Shown here piece by piece: positions 42,101 through 54,100 of a stretch of DNA of 64,000 bases (position 1 is its first letter; every line of letters starts with the position of its first letter). The stretch lies in assembly GCA_921293015.1 (NCBI GenBank), contig OV121091.1:7841755-7905754 (forward strand), in the 5' to 3' direction. Made by a program: the position numbers and the translations under genes. This DNA is from Phorcus lineatus. Its lineage: Eukaryota; Mollusca; Gastropoda; Trochida; Trochidae. Under the pieces are notes generated by a model. That model saw only the letters and a list, made by a program, of their open reading frames with translations, made no database searches and was not told where the DNA came from.

Positions 42101-45100
42101 ACGGAGATGATATTTTGACTATCATTACACTCTTGAATTATCATTCAGGAGGCTGTAATTTAATTACAGAGACTGTGATATGAATCACGAGACTGTGATG
42201 ATTCACGAGACTGTGATTTGATTTACTAGACTGTGACATGATTCATAAGACTGATTCTGAACAACATAGATATTCATTATGATTAACACTCATATATCTG
42301 CAGAAAGTTCTGATACCATAACTCTCTTTCTTTAAATGGGGGCGTGTTATGATAACATGTTTTAACCATTATTATTTATATATCTTATACATATCTCTTA
42401 AATACCAAAAATAACATGTTTATATGTTTTATCAGCTGAGAGCTTATTACCTATTTCTTAGCACATCCAGCTTGTTATCTAATCACCTTGGGCTTTGATT
42501 TTAATTAGTAGCTTGTCGCTTCAACACTCAAGCTGCAAGCTCCAATTACTTCCATAGCTAAACATTTAACATTTAGTATAAAAACCTGTAATTTATCATT
42601 TCTGGGAGAATTTGTTTTGGACCCTACCTTACCCTTTGGATAACTGAATTTGGATATTTGTGCATTTATTCTGAAATTGGATTTATTTGTGCTAACTTCA
42701 AGGAACTATGTGACTGAGCAATAAGGTACAATGTCTGATCTTGCTTGGTAATTTTTACTGTCAAACTGCCATATTATATCATTTTTTCTTGTATTAAACC
42801 TGGTATTATTTACTGCTGGTCTTTTCTTTGTTAATGAGTGGGTTTAATTCTACCATCTAAACCCACTCGTAACAATGATACAGAAGTCTTAGATCAAACT
42901 CTTTGGCATAATAGCAATGTTTTCATCGATGGCAAAACAATCTTTTACAAAAAGTGGGAAGAAAAGGGAATAACACATTTGAGAAATATCATGAAGGAGG
43001 AAAGAATGATGTCTTTGGAGGAATTGAAGGGTAAATATGATATTAGTATAGACTTAAATCTCAACTATCAAGGTCTTAAGAGTGCTGTGTATGATTATTA
43101 AAAAAAAGATAAATATTACTTTTAATCGTATCAAACCAATGCATGTTTATCCTATTATGCCTTTCAATGTCTCAAAAATATATGTAAGCAAGCAGACATA
43201 TAAATCACTTAGCCAATTAAGCTTTGATAAAACAATAGGTCAACTGAGATGGGAAGAAATATTCAAAAGAGATTTCCAACAGAATGAATGGGAAAACATC
43301 AATCTGATGGCTTGTAGATGTACTCAAAGTGTTAACTTAAAATGGTTTCAGTACAAGATAAATCAGAATATTTTAACAACAGATAAGTATCTGTATAAGA
43401 TTGGATACATTTGTGTTATTTCTGTTAACAGGTGCTTGAGAGTGTGCTCCATTTATTATGTGATTGTGTCCATTCTAGGAAAGTGTGGAAAGATTTGGCA
43501 AAATGGCTAGAAAGGTTGGCTGAAGGAAATACAGATCCAACCTCTGAAAATATTATTTTTGGTTTTAAAGAAAAAAATAATAACCCCTTAAATGCCATCT
43601 TTTTATTAGTGAAACAAAATACCTACACTGCCAGTAGAACAAATAAAAAACCCAATTTTGGATATTGTAAAGGGAATTAACAAAATATTATCAAGCATGC
43701 AAATATATTCCTTTTTCAAATAATAATCAGCACAAATTCTTTGCATTTTGGTCATCTTTTCGCACACTTTTTAGACCCATGTAATTACAGATGCTCAAGC
43801 TCAAGCGATAAATTTAAAGCTTGAAATTGAATGTTATAAGATAAGCCTTGTATTTTATCAGATTGCCTGCTATGTTGATTTCAAAGATAACAGACAATTC
43901 TTTTCAGTAACACAAACATTTTTGTTATTATGTGTATCATGTATTATACAAATGTAAACATCTACACTGCATGATTGTATATTTAAGGATTGTTTTACAT
44001 TTTTTGTGCCTCTATCGATGTATAACAGCAACAAATTGTATAACATCGCGTAGAGGATGACTCAGGTATTGATCCTCCAGTTTGTTACTTTTCCAAAAAG
44101 TTTGACAAGCACCAAAAGAACTATTCAACCATTGAAAAAGAAACTTTGGGTCTCTTGTTAGCTTTACAGCATTTTGAAGTGTACTTAAATAAGTCTTTAC
44201 TGATCACAATCCCTTGACTTTTCTTCACAAAATGAAGAACAAAAACCAAAGACTTATGAGATGGAGTTTTACTTTGCAAGGGTTCAATCTTGTGATTAAA
44301 CACATCATGTGTAAAGACAATGTTTGTGCTGATGTACTTTCCAGAGTGTAAAATGTCCTTTTTGATGCTGAATGTTTGTATTTGAAATATTGTTTTCTAG
44401 TTTTTGTATTTTGTTAAAATGTAACTGTTTATTATTACTACAACAGAAAGTTTCTTTGTAACTTTCTTTTGTACTACATTGCGGGATTTGCAATTGTATC
44501 TCCGATATGAGTATCTACAGCCCGTTACAAAACTATGGAAGTAGCTCTGTTTGTTGATATGAATGCATAGTCTGCATTGGTTATTGTCGCATAAGTTGTT
44601 GACGTAGGTCTCTCCCACTGATTTGTGGGCGCTTAGGGGGATAGGTGATGCTAGCATAGGGACTAGCATATCCCGGAGGGTTTTATTCCCCTGTAGGCGG
44701 CAATGTGGGGTATAGGGAAGATCTCTTTGCAGATGTCGGAACCTTGGAGTAGGTGCCATCTGTTCCTGATAAGATCTGTTCTTGTAATTACAAATATAAT
44801 TACAAAATGATGTTGTTACACGATTTTCGGCGATTCTGATTGGACGAGAGCTCTCAAAAACATGCAACCATTTCTCGATGAATGCAGAAAAATTTGCTGT
44901 TATACCTCGTGCATTCATACTTTATGACGTCACAATCTGACAGAACAAATTGACGCGACGGCTAGCCCGGTTATGACAACATCGCGTTACTTAGGTTTTT
45001 TTTGGCAAAATAAGAAATGTACGCATTTCATTTTCTTATTAACTGAACGGATAACCAGATAATACTTTCCTCCCCCAAAAAACCCAATTACCTTCACCGA

Positions 45101-48100
45101 AAACTCTTGATTTTAATAACTACGAGTCCTGAAGTTCGATAGCTCGAATCGTTTTTGAGAAACGGTAGCCATTTTGCATGTCACGTGATATGCTAATGAC
45201 GGTTATATAAAAAATGCGGACTGGAGTTAAGACGAACTTTGATTGCATGCGCGTCAATGCTGATAAAAACGAAACTAAATCATATTCCGTTTTATTATAT
45301 GAAATTCGCAATTTAATTCCACCACGTTATGTTGTGTGTAACATGCTGCAAAATAACGTAATGTTCACGACAATTATTCAAGTTTAGTTGAAATTATTCA
45401 GAAAATCTGTGGAAGTAGAGTTTATTTTGTAATTATAAGGATTGTTTTACATTTTTTGTGCCTCTATCGATGTATAACAGCAACAAATTTTGTATAACAT
45501 CGCTACGCTACGCTACGCGATGTTATACAATTTGTTGCTGTTATACATCGATAGAGGCACAAAAAATGTAAAACAATCCTTAAGTAAACATCTACACTGC
45601 ATGATTGTATATATGATAATAAACAAATGTTCATACATATGATACGATATGATACATATGATACACATCTGATGGTAAATAAAAACATTAAATAAAAAAA
45701 AAGACAGGAAAAAAATCATATGAAAAATATGAGCCCCGATATCATTGCCCTCGTAGGTAATAAATTGTTAAAACAATCGCATCTGGTAATGCTGGAAAAT
45801 TCAGCAAGTGGTGCTAATAATGCATTAACGCAAGCGAGATGGCTGCTGGAAAATTCAGGCAAAAATGGTCAAAATAATATTCAGCAATGTAAAATTTATG
45901 GTGTGTCATGATTGACATTGTCTTAAATTTATTTTTAAGATATTGCGTTTTTAGACAAAAAATGGGTATGATGTTAGAAAAAAGTTCAAATTCTGTTCAA
46001 TGCACAACTTCTATTCTAATCGTCTAATTTTATTCAAATTGTGAAAGTGAAATGTATTATTACATGAACGTGTCTTGCTTACCATTTCAAATATCTTTTA
46101 AAAAAATTTGCATTTTTTGTGTGCGACGCGTTGACTTTGTTGTCTGGCTCATTACTTCTTAAGTAGTTAACTGATTTATATCAAACCTTACATGAAGATT
46201 CATAGTTCCATTTTTTTTATAAAATTTTCTAAAATTTTGCAATATTTGTTAAAATGTAGTTTCTCTGTTACAAAGTTTTTACAAGTCCTGTCCAGTTCAT
46301 AACTTCTCAACTAATAATCTGATTTTGATCAAAGTTGGTATAGGATCCTTAAGACATGAAGGTGTGTAACAATTTTGGAAATTTTTGTGTACAAATTCTA
46401 GTTTTTAGGAGAAAAACAATGTCTTGGAAAGAAAATTGTAGCGAGTCATGTATAGATCATAAATAGGTCTGTTTTGGGTCTGAAATAATAAAATCTAAAA
46501 AAGACTGAATGATCAAGCTTTCTCTGCCTATGCTATTTTGTCTAATGGGATTTGAATGTGTACACTCCACTGTGCATTTGGTTTAAATTTAACATTTACT
46601 CGCTATCAATCCGGTATGACACGTCTGTGATTTTTAAACACATTAGGTTTATCTACCATGATGATTTTAATGATGAACTCTTTTTCCTAACGAAAAGCAC
46701 AGCGTAAAACGTTACAACTTCAGGAGACAATATTGAACTCATCTGTATCGGGGATTTTGCATCTTAGTATTGAAATAAATTAAACCTAATACTGCATGTC
46801 CACAAAATGGTTTTGTCATAGTACGTAGTACAAATGTAAATATAGAATCGTGTAAAAGTCTGTTTTCTTGTGTTGATATCAAACAAAGACTGCAACATCT
46901 CTCTGAAGTAAAAAGATGACTCAAACAATAATCCACTATGACATCGTAATAAGGATTATGATGTCAGAAGCACTTAAGTAATGATGTCATTATTTGTTGC
47001 CGTATTCGAAGGAATGCAGCTGCATGGTCAGTAGCGGAAAGCTTAGTTTACGCTGATTGATCACTCAACCTTCTTATTTTGTACAAAATATGACATATAA
47101 TCAAAACAATTTGATCTCTCTGTGTAAACACATGACAACAAATACGGCTAATTCGCAAATTCTTTTTGGAAAGAGGTTAATCCCACTTATAAGCAGAATA
47201 CCACTCTGAAGTTACCAGTCGGATAGTCAGAAGTCAATGGATGTATTTATACATTGTAAACTGTTTTCGAGTAAACAGAGCAACATCAATCGTGAATCAA
47301 TTCCCTGTGAAATGGGAAAACAACCAATTTGAATCGGGTATCCAGCATTTTCATGGTAGAATTTGCTTTTGATTTGAGGAAGTTTACATCAACGACAGTC
47401 ATAGAAAAATTGTAAAGTGATCAAATACCTAAAAAGATTGTGTCAAATGCGGGAGAGATAGCTTGGCCATGTCAGCCTCTTGTTGTATGTTTCAACTTGC
47501 TTATCAATTGTCATACAGACATGAAATTGGGTTTGTTTGTATGAAAACCAAAAGGATTACTACAAACTTTATTTTCTTTGTTTCAAAGATATTATTATGA
47601 AAATGTGGTATTCTATATTCATTGGTTTAGGAGATAAGTAATCTTCAAGGATAATAGCTACAACCTCCACACAAATTCAAGGGCAGTCAAGATAAAATAT
47701 ACAAACTTTTTAAAACTTTTTGTTTCTATCAATTGCCCACTGAAACTCAATTCCATATACTCTCCCATATTTGCTTTCAATCCCATATCTTTTGAAAACT
47801 TTTTTCAAGTAGTGAATGAAGATAAATACCACTTGAAAGAATATTTGAAATAAGCAAACTTGTCCTTTTAAGCACCGTAAGACAACCTTTCACCCCTCTC
47901 CCACTTCCTACTGACACTACACCACAAAGGTGAACTTACCGGTACATTCCTCTCAATGTCAAAGATCTCCATAAACTAACTATGAACAAAACAATGTGGC
48001 TAAGCAATCTCATTAAAATAAGTTCATGATTGTAGTATCCCATTAATTCAATTCAATTGTTTATTTCAGTATAAAGGCCATTGGCCCATGTACATAAATA

Positions 48101-51100
48101 TATACATACTATGGCGAGATTAAACGTCAAGGATTGTCTTTCTTTTTCGAAGTGCCTGTTTTACATATTGTGCCAGGTGATAAAGAATTGTATTATTTGT
48201 ACATGATAATAGTTGATGGTAAACAGAAATGTTGATATTCACAAGACATTGATTTGGTAGATATATAGTTCTTAAAGTATGGTATACTGGGCAAACAAGG
48301 CAGAAATGATATTCATCTTCGATGCTGTAAGTGTCGCAGAATTGACATATTCTTTCTTCGTATGGCAATCCTTCCCATCGTCCCGTATTGATTCTCAATG
48401 GCAGTTCTGAAGATCTCAACAGGAAAAGAAGTCGTCTATGTTCTCTTTTATTTAAAGCTGACAAGTAAGTTTCGATGTTTAGCAAAGATTTAACATATTG
48501 ATAAGATTGAAGTTTCTTCGACTCTGTAATCTGTGTATGCCAATACTGGAGGTTGCAGTCTTTAAGTCTCTGTTTAAAAACGTTTAAAAAGTTATTGACA
48601 TCGCCCACTTCTTGATGTAGCCAAACTGTACCAAAACCGTACATAAATAATAGTTCTCGAATTTCTGTCGCCCATGTCCTTCTGTTTTGGTCGTCAAGAG
48701 TCTTAAGATGGATATATACTTGTTTCGGATATCTGTGACGTGGCATTGTTATCAACTTGAGCCAGAACTTAATGCTTCTTGAATGATAATCTACAGCGAT
48801 GTCGTGACGTCCACAGTCTCCTAATGCCGCTGCACTCGAAACATGTCGCCCGACACCGAGAGTGAATTTGCAAAAATTGACATGGAATTGTTCAATTTTT
48901 GGTCGTCTTCCGAAGCCCCAAATTTCAGATCCGTACAGAAGAATTGGTTTAATCTGGGTGTCAAACAACTTGAATAATAATTGAGGTGATATATTCGTCA
49001 ATCGTTGTTGGAGAGTCTTGATACTAAATAGAGCCTTGCTTGCCTTAATAGTCAATGTGTTCACTGCTTTACTCCATGACAGCCGTGAAGAGAATAATAA
49101 TCCTAAGTAGTTGTAATATGTAGCAGTATTTATCTTTTCGTGCCCAAACTTCCATTTCTCTACTTGTTTGATAATGCCTCCTCTTCTGAAAACTATTATT
49201 TCTGTCTTGTCAAGGTTGACTTCGAGTCCCCATTTGATACAGAACTTTTGAAGCAAGTCTATCTTTCTCTGAAGGCCTATAACGCTATCGTCGAACAGAC
49301 ACAGATCATCTGCGTAGAGAAGCATGAGGATATCAAAAAATTCTTGTCCGACAAAAGTCCCTCTCAATTGGGCTTGTTGTATCATTTCTTCGAATTCCAC
49401 TATGAATAATGAGAACAGTAGAGGGCTGAGTGGGCACCCCTGTCGTACACCAGTATTTGTGTCAAAGAAATTAGTAATCGATGTGTTGGATATCTTGACA
49501 GCAGCTCTCACCTTTGAATATATTGCTTGTAAAATGTTAAGAAATTTTCCATGAATGTTCTTTTGCATAATAACGTACCAGAGTAAATTACGGTTTATAC
49601 CATCGAATGCCTTGCGGAAATCCACGAATAAGCAATAGAATCTTCCATTTCTCTTTGATAGGTATTTCTGTGCGAGTCCTTGCAGCGTGAAAATATTATC
49701 AGTTGTGGCATATCCGGCCCTGAATCCAGCTTGAGACTCCGGTAGCTCCTTAAATACTTCACAGAAATATTGCAGGCGACAGTTCAAGATATAAGTAAAT
49801 AGTTTCCCGAAAACGTCCATTAATGCAATTCCCCTGTAATTGTTAACGTCATTGACATTTCCCTTCTTGTGTAGTGGTTTAATGAGTCCAGTCGACCAGG
49901 ATTTTGGATATACACCAGATTGAAAAATGGAGTTGAATAATTCTGTTATATATTTTAGCAGAACATTTTGACACACTTTTATCATTTCTGGTAGGATTCC
50001 ATCCAAACCAGCTGCTTTGCCGTCTTTAAGATGGTTCAATGCACTTAAAACTTCTTCCTCTGTAAAGTTTATATTCAGAATGTTATTCATATCATCCTCT
50101 TCACATGTTGCACAATATAGTTCTTTATGATTATTGACAAACTGTTCACAGAACCGTAGATTATCCTGATCTATTTCGACATCCGTTAAATTCAAAAATT
50201 TTCCGAAGTATGCTGACCAATCGTCGGTAGATATTATTGGTTTGACTTCTTGTTTCTTGTTCATATTCTTTAGCTTATTCCAAAAAGCTTTAGAATTATT
50301 CGTTGATGTGATTAAATCGTTAATCTGTTGTTGATCATGTGATCTCTTCTTTTCTCGGCATTTCTGACGATAACAGTTCCGTAAATGTCTAAATTCACAA
50401 AAGGAGGCATGCGTCCCCGTAGCTCTAAACGTATTCAAAGCTTCGTATTTGCTGTCTTTCAATTGTGAACATTCCTTGTCATACCATTTCTCACTATGAT
50501 GCGATCTATCACGATAGGTTCGTATCTCCATTTTGCATTCTGATGCTGATGATGTCATTAGTGACGTCAATGTCTCCACCGCGTCATCAATGTCATTGGC
50601 AATATCATCCTTGAACTGCTGTATCGTGTAATCATTCAACCTCATGGACACCTGTGAACTGTATGTTACTGCTTTTTGACGGTTCCATCTGTATCTTGTA
50701 AGTTCATTTACTTGTGATTCTATAACAGTATGAGAGTTTACATAATGTGTTTTCACTGTAAGTTTTAACGGTAAGTGATCAGATTCACATCTTGATACAA
50801 CCTCCAAATCAATATCTAGATCGAAAATGGGTGATGAACATAAGCAATAATCTACAAGACTAGCTCCATCTCCAACGTAGCATGTGAAATCACCTTGTGG
50901 ATCACTTTCACTCCTTCCATTTAGAATATGCAGTCCCAGTGTAGTACACAATTCGATTAAATCTATGCCGTATCGATTAACAGTATCATCCTTGCTATTT
51001 CTTGGAATTTGAAATGAATCAGCAATGTATGGCATATCTTCAAGAGATGGAATATGTCTTGAGTTATCATCGATGATCACGTCCTGTAGATTACCTGTTC

Positions 51101-54100
51101 TAGCATTTATGTCTCCCATAATGACGATCATCACATCATTAGATATTGTTTCATCACACATAATTTCTGTAACACATGTTTCTAAATAATCGATACCCTT
51201 CTCCGTTCTAGTGTCACTTTTAAGCGATGAGTTTATTGGATGTATATAAATCACTCCAAACAGGATGTCCCGTGAAGTGCCCAACACGATTTTGTCCATC
51301 AAGACAAATATACAATCCACAAATTCTAAATAAATTTTTTTAACACCTGAAACAAATGCATGATTAATACATAATGCTACACCACCTCTATTGTTGAATT
51401 TTCGATAATTTGTAAAAACTTTGCAGTCAATAAAAGTCTTTTCAATGTCACATTTTGAACAGTTATTCCATACTTCGACAAATCCAAACAGACAATATTT
51501 TGCACAAAAGTTTATAAAATCATTATCAAATAATTTATGATATAGTCCACAAACGTTCCATGACATGAATGTGAGGTTGTGTTCAGTTGAGTTCGAGTCT
51601 CCATTTGGTATCATCTGAGCCGGGCCACTTCGTCAGTTCAAGCTGTCCTGAGTAAGACTCTGCGTCTGGCCTTCCTTTATCACAACAAGGGAATCCTTCG
51701 TGACGTCATACGTGTAAATGTTACCATCAACAAACAGTTTATCATAACGCAAATAACACTTCCGACCCGCTTCACGACTCTCGAACATGAGTGACAACAA
51801 CTTCTTACGTTTCTGTCTTACTGTAGCTGAGAAGTCTTCATTAATGTAAATAGTCGTTCCCTTTAACTTGTTTGCGGATTTCAGAATGTTCTGTTTGTCT
51901 TTTTCGTCTGTTAATTTCACAATGATCGCCTTCCCGTTCATGATCCTGTGTGCTCGTTGAATGTTGATACTGCTTTCATCCAGTTCCAGATTCTCCTTTA
52001 AGACAGACCGTACACTCTTTTCACAGTCACTCCATGTCTCCGCTGAGTTAGATTTCGGGATACCACTGAATATCAAATTATTCCTTCTACTCACATTTTC
52101 AAGATGATCGACTTTTTCTTCAAGTATGTCCATTTTTTCTTTCAGGTACTTGTTTTCCTGCTCAAGTCGTTCGCATTTGTCATTAACGTCATTCAGTTGA
52201 TCATGCATGTGTGTGAGCTTTGTATCGATCGATGTCAACTTGTCGTCCATGTTTTTACTCGATGTCTGTAGGGTATCAAACTTTGTCGACAGGGTACGCA
52301 CTATATCGAGGACAGCTTGGATTGATTTGTCACTCGACGATTTAGATAGAGTTAATTGTTTTTCTGCACCCTTAGCACTAATCTGACCTCGCGTCTTAAC
52401 ACAATCTTCATCACCAGGGCCTGGGTTTTGTTCAACTCCAGCCCTCAGTAACAACATCAACACCAAGTTCAATGTGACCAGTCGGGTGGACATATTCAGA
52501 CCCGCGTTAAAACGGGGTATTCGTGAGTTTTTGTAGTGATCACTTATTCTAGTCAATATTTTGATATGGACAGGAGCAAAAGTTCCAATTGATACCCGAA
52601 ACTGTACCGGAGACACTCCCATACTGTTGAGGTGTTTATAGAGGACTTTTAAAACTTCTCTGCTCCGGTATTCAACTTTCTCTCTCTCACTTCATTTCGA
52701 CTGACTTGTCAATCCGCCATTGTTGTCCCTCCCATTAACAGATTACAGAACTAAAGACTAAAGAGGCCTTATTACTGAAGCGATCATGTTTTCCATATAC
52801 ATTGTTCAAATCAGACTATAAAATTACCTCTTGTAAAGCAATCTCTGCACCCAAAAAGTAATGCTTTATACTGTTTGAAAAATCAAAAGGTTACAAATTT
52901 GAAAACAATTAGAAATCTTTGTTAAACTAGATGGACCCAGAGGTCAAACAGAAGTCAAATAAAAACCTACTGACTTGTGTAATCAGGCTTCTTAACCCTT
53001 AAGATGCGGGTCCCGGAATATTCCGGGATGAAATTAGCTTTGCCCGCAAGTCCTCTTAGCGGGATGCGAGTAGCACACTCTATTTTTCTCACGCTAACTA
53101 ATTATGACCGCGGGTCTCGGTAGCGGAGCCCGGAAATTTATTGCCTAGCAGTAGTCTCAGTTCAACGCTTGTATTTTCGTTCCGGCTGTCGCCAAGCAAC
53201 CGTGTTTTGTTTCGTTGGTGTTCTAAATAATGCGCGAAACCTGCTCCGAAAGTTATGCGAGCATTGATAATGTTTATCGTACCGAAAATAAGCGTTAAAA
53301 TCACTCAATTTTCCCCCACTCCCCGCCGCACGTGCTAATAGCCTGAGGGCACTTTCTCCCCGCTCGCACGAGCTTACCGACCCGCGCGTGCTATCGTTTG
53401 TTTACAAGCCTGCACTCACACCAAACGTACAACCTTATATCGCACGCCCTATGCTCTGAACCCTTGGGCGGATTTCAATACCGGTTGGATCATTTGAAAG
53501 AGCAGAAAATTGTCTTCAATTCAATATAAAATACATAACTACGCTACCTGAATTGAAGATACAGCATGTGCCGCAAAAAAGGTGATTTTTACATATTTTT
53601 AGTTTTATACCATTTTGTCACACCAATTTTACATCATGTGCTCAACGTATTTTGACAATTTTTATATCATAAGACAGAGGGAAAGATTGTCTTTCTTTCC
53701 ATGTAAAATGTGTACATGCGCAAAAATAAATAAAGACACGGCAAGCGCCGCACAAAAAGCTAATTTCTCGATTCAAATCATGTGAACTGAACGGCGAAAT
53801 TGAAATTGATTACCTCGTGATAAAGAAGGAATAATTGTCTTCGATTTGATATAAAAAAAATTATATACACCATATAGAATAAAGATACAGCAAGTTCCGC
53901 AAAATTGTGACTTTTGTTTATTCTTTACGTTTTTACCATTTTCTCGCACTTTATATCACATAAACTTCTCGGTAAATTTTGCAATTTCATATATCAAAAT
54001 ATAGAGAAAAGGATGATCTTTACTGCCATATAAAATTGGTATGTACAAGAAAATCAGAAAGGACCGGGCGAGCATCGCACAAACAGACAATTTCTCTATT

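Larger units (their letters stand above)
38600..42874 (+). mobile_element. Ty3/gypsy LTR retrotransposon fossil with 3' LTR
   Basis: In order: a charged Gag N-terminal region (about 38620-38850), a SCAN-like Gag core (39408-39690), a CCHC zinc knuckle ([14 protein letters not shown], about 40155), a protease-like region (about 40380-40560), a long acidic spacer, part of the reverse transcriptase (about 41340-41690), a polypurine tract and a 530-bp 3' LTR. No 5' LTR was found, and integrase and the rest of Pol are missing. The copy is clearly broken, with several disruptions and large deletions, and old enough to have taken a hAT-type MITE insertion. Confidence 0.85.
48047..52729 (-). mobile_element. 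Full-length CR1/L2-like LINE with 9-bp target duplication
   Basis: 4.68 kb between TCCCATTAA at 48038-48046 and 52730-52738. 5' UTR of about 100 bp, ORF1 (51633-52622), 18-bp spacer, ORF2 (48120-51614), then a 70-bp 3' UTR ending in TTGAATTGAATTAA-type microsatellite tail. Both ORFs are uninterrupted. Intact ORFs plus a perfect target duplication point to recent insertion. It sits in the same orientation as UBA5, in the 22.8-kb intron. Exact clade (CR1, L2, or relative) is not resolved by eye. Confidence 0.92.

Noticed and set aside
49140-49554. Plus-strand frames inside the LINE
   Set aside because: They lie opposite the well-supported ORF2 RT domain and have no motifs of their own.
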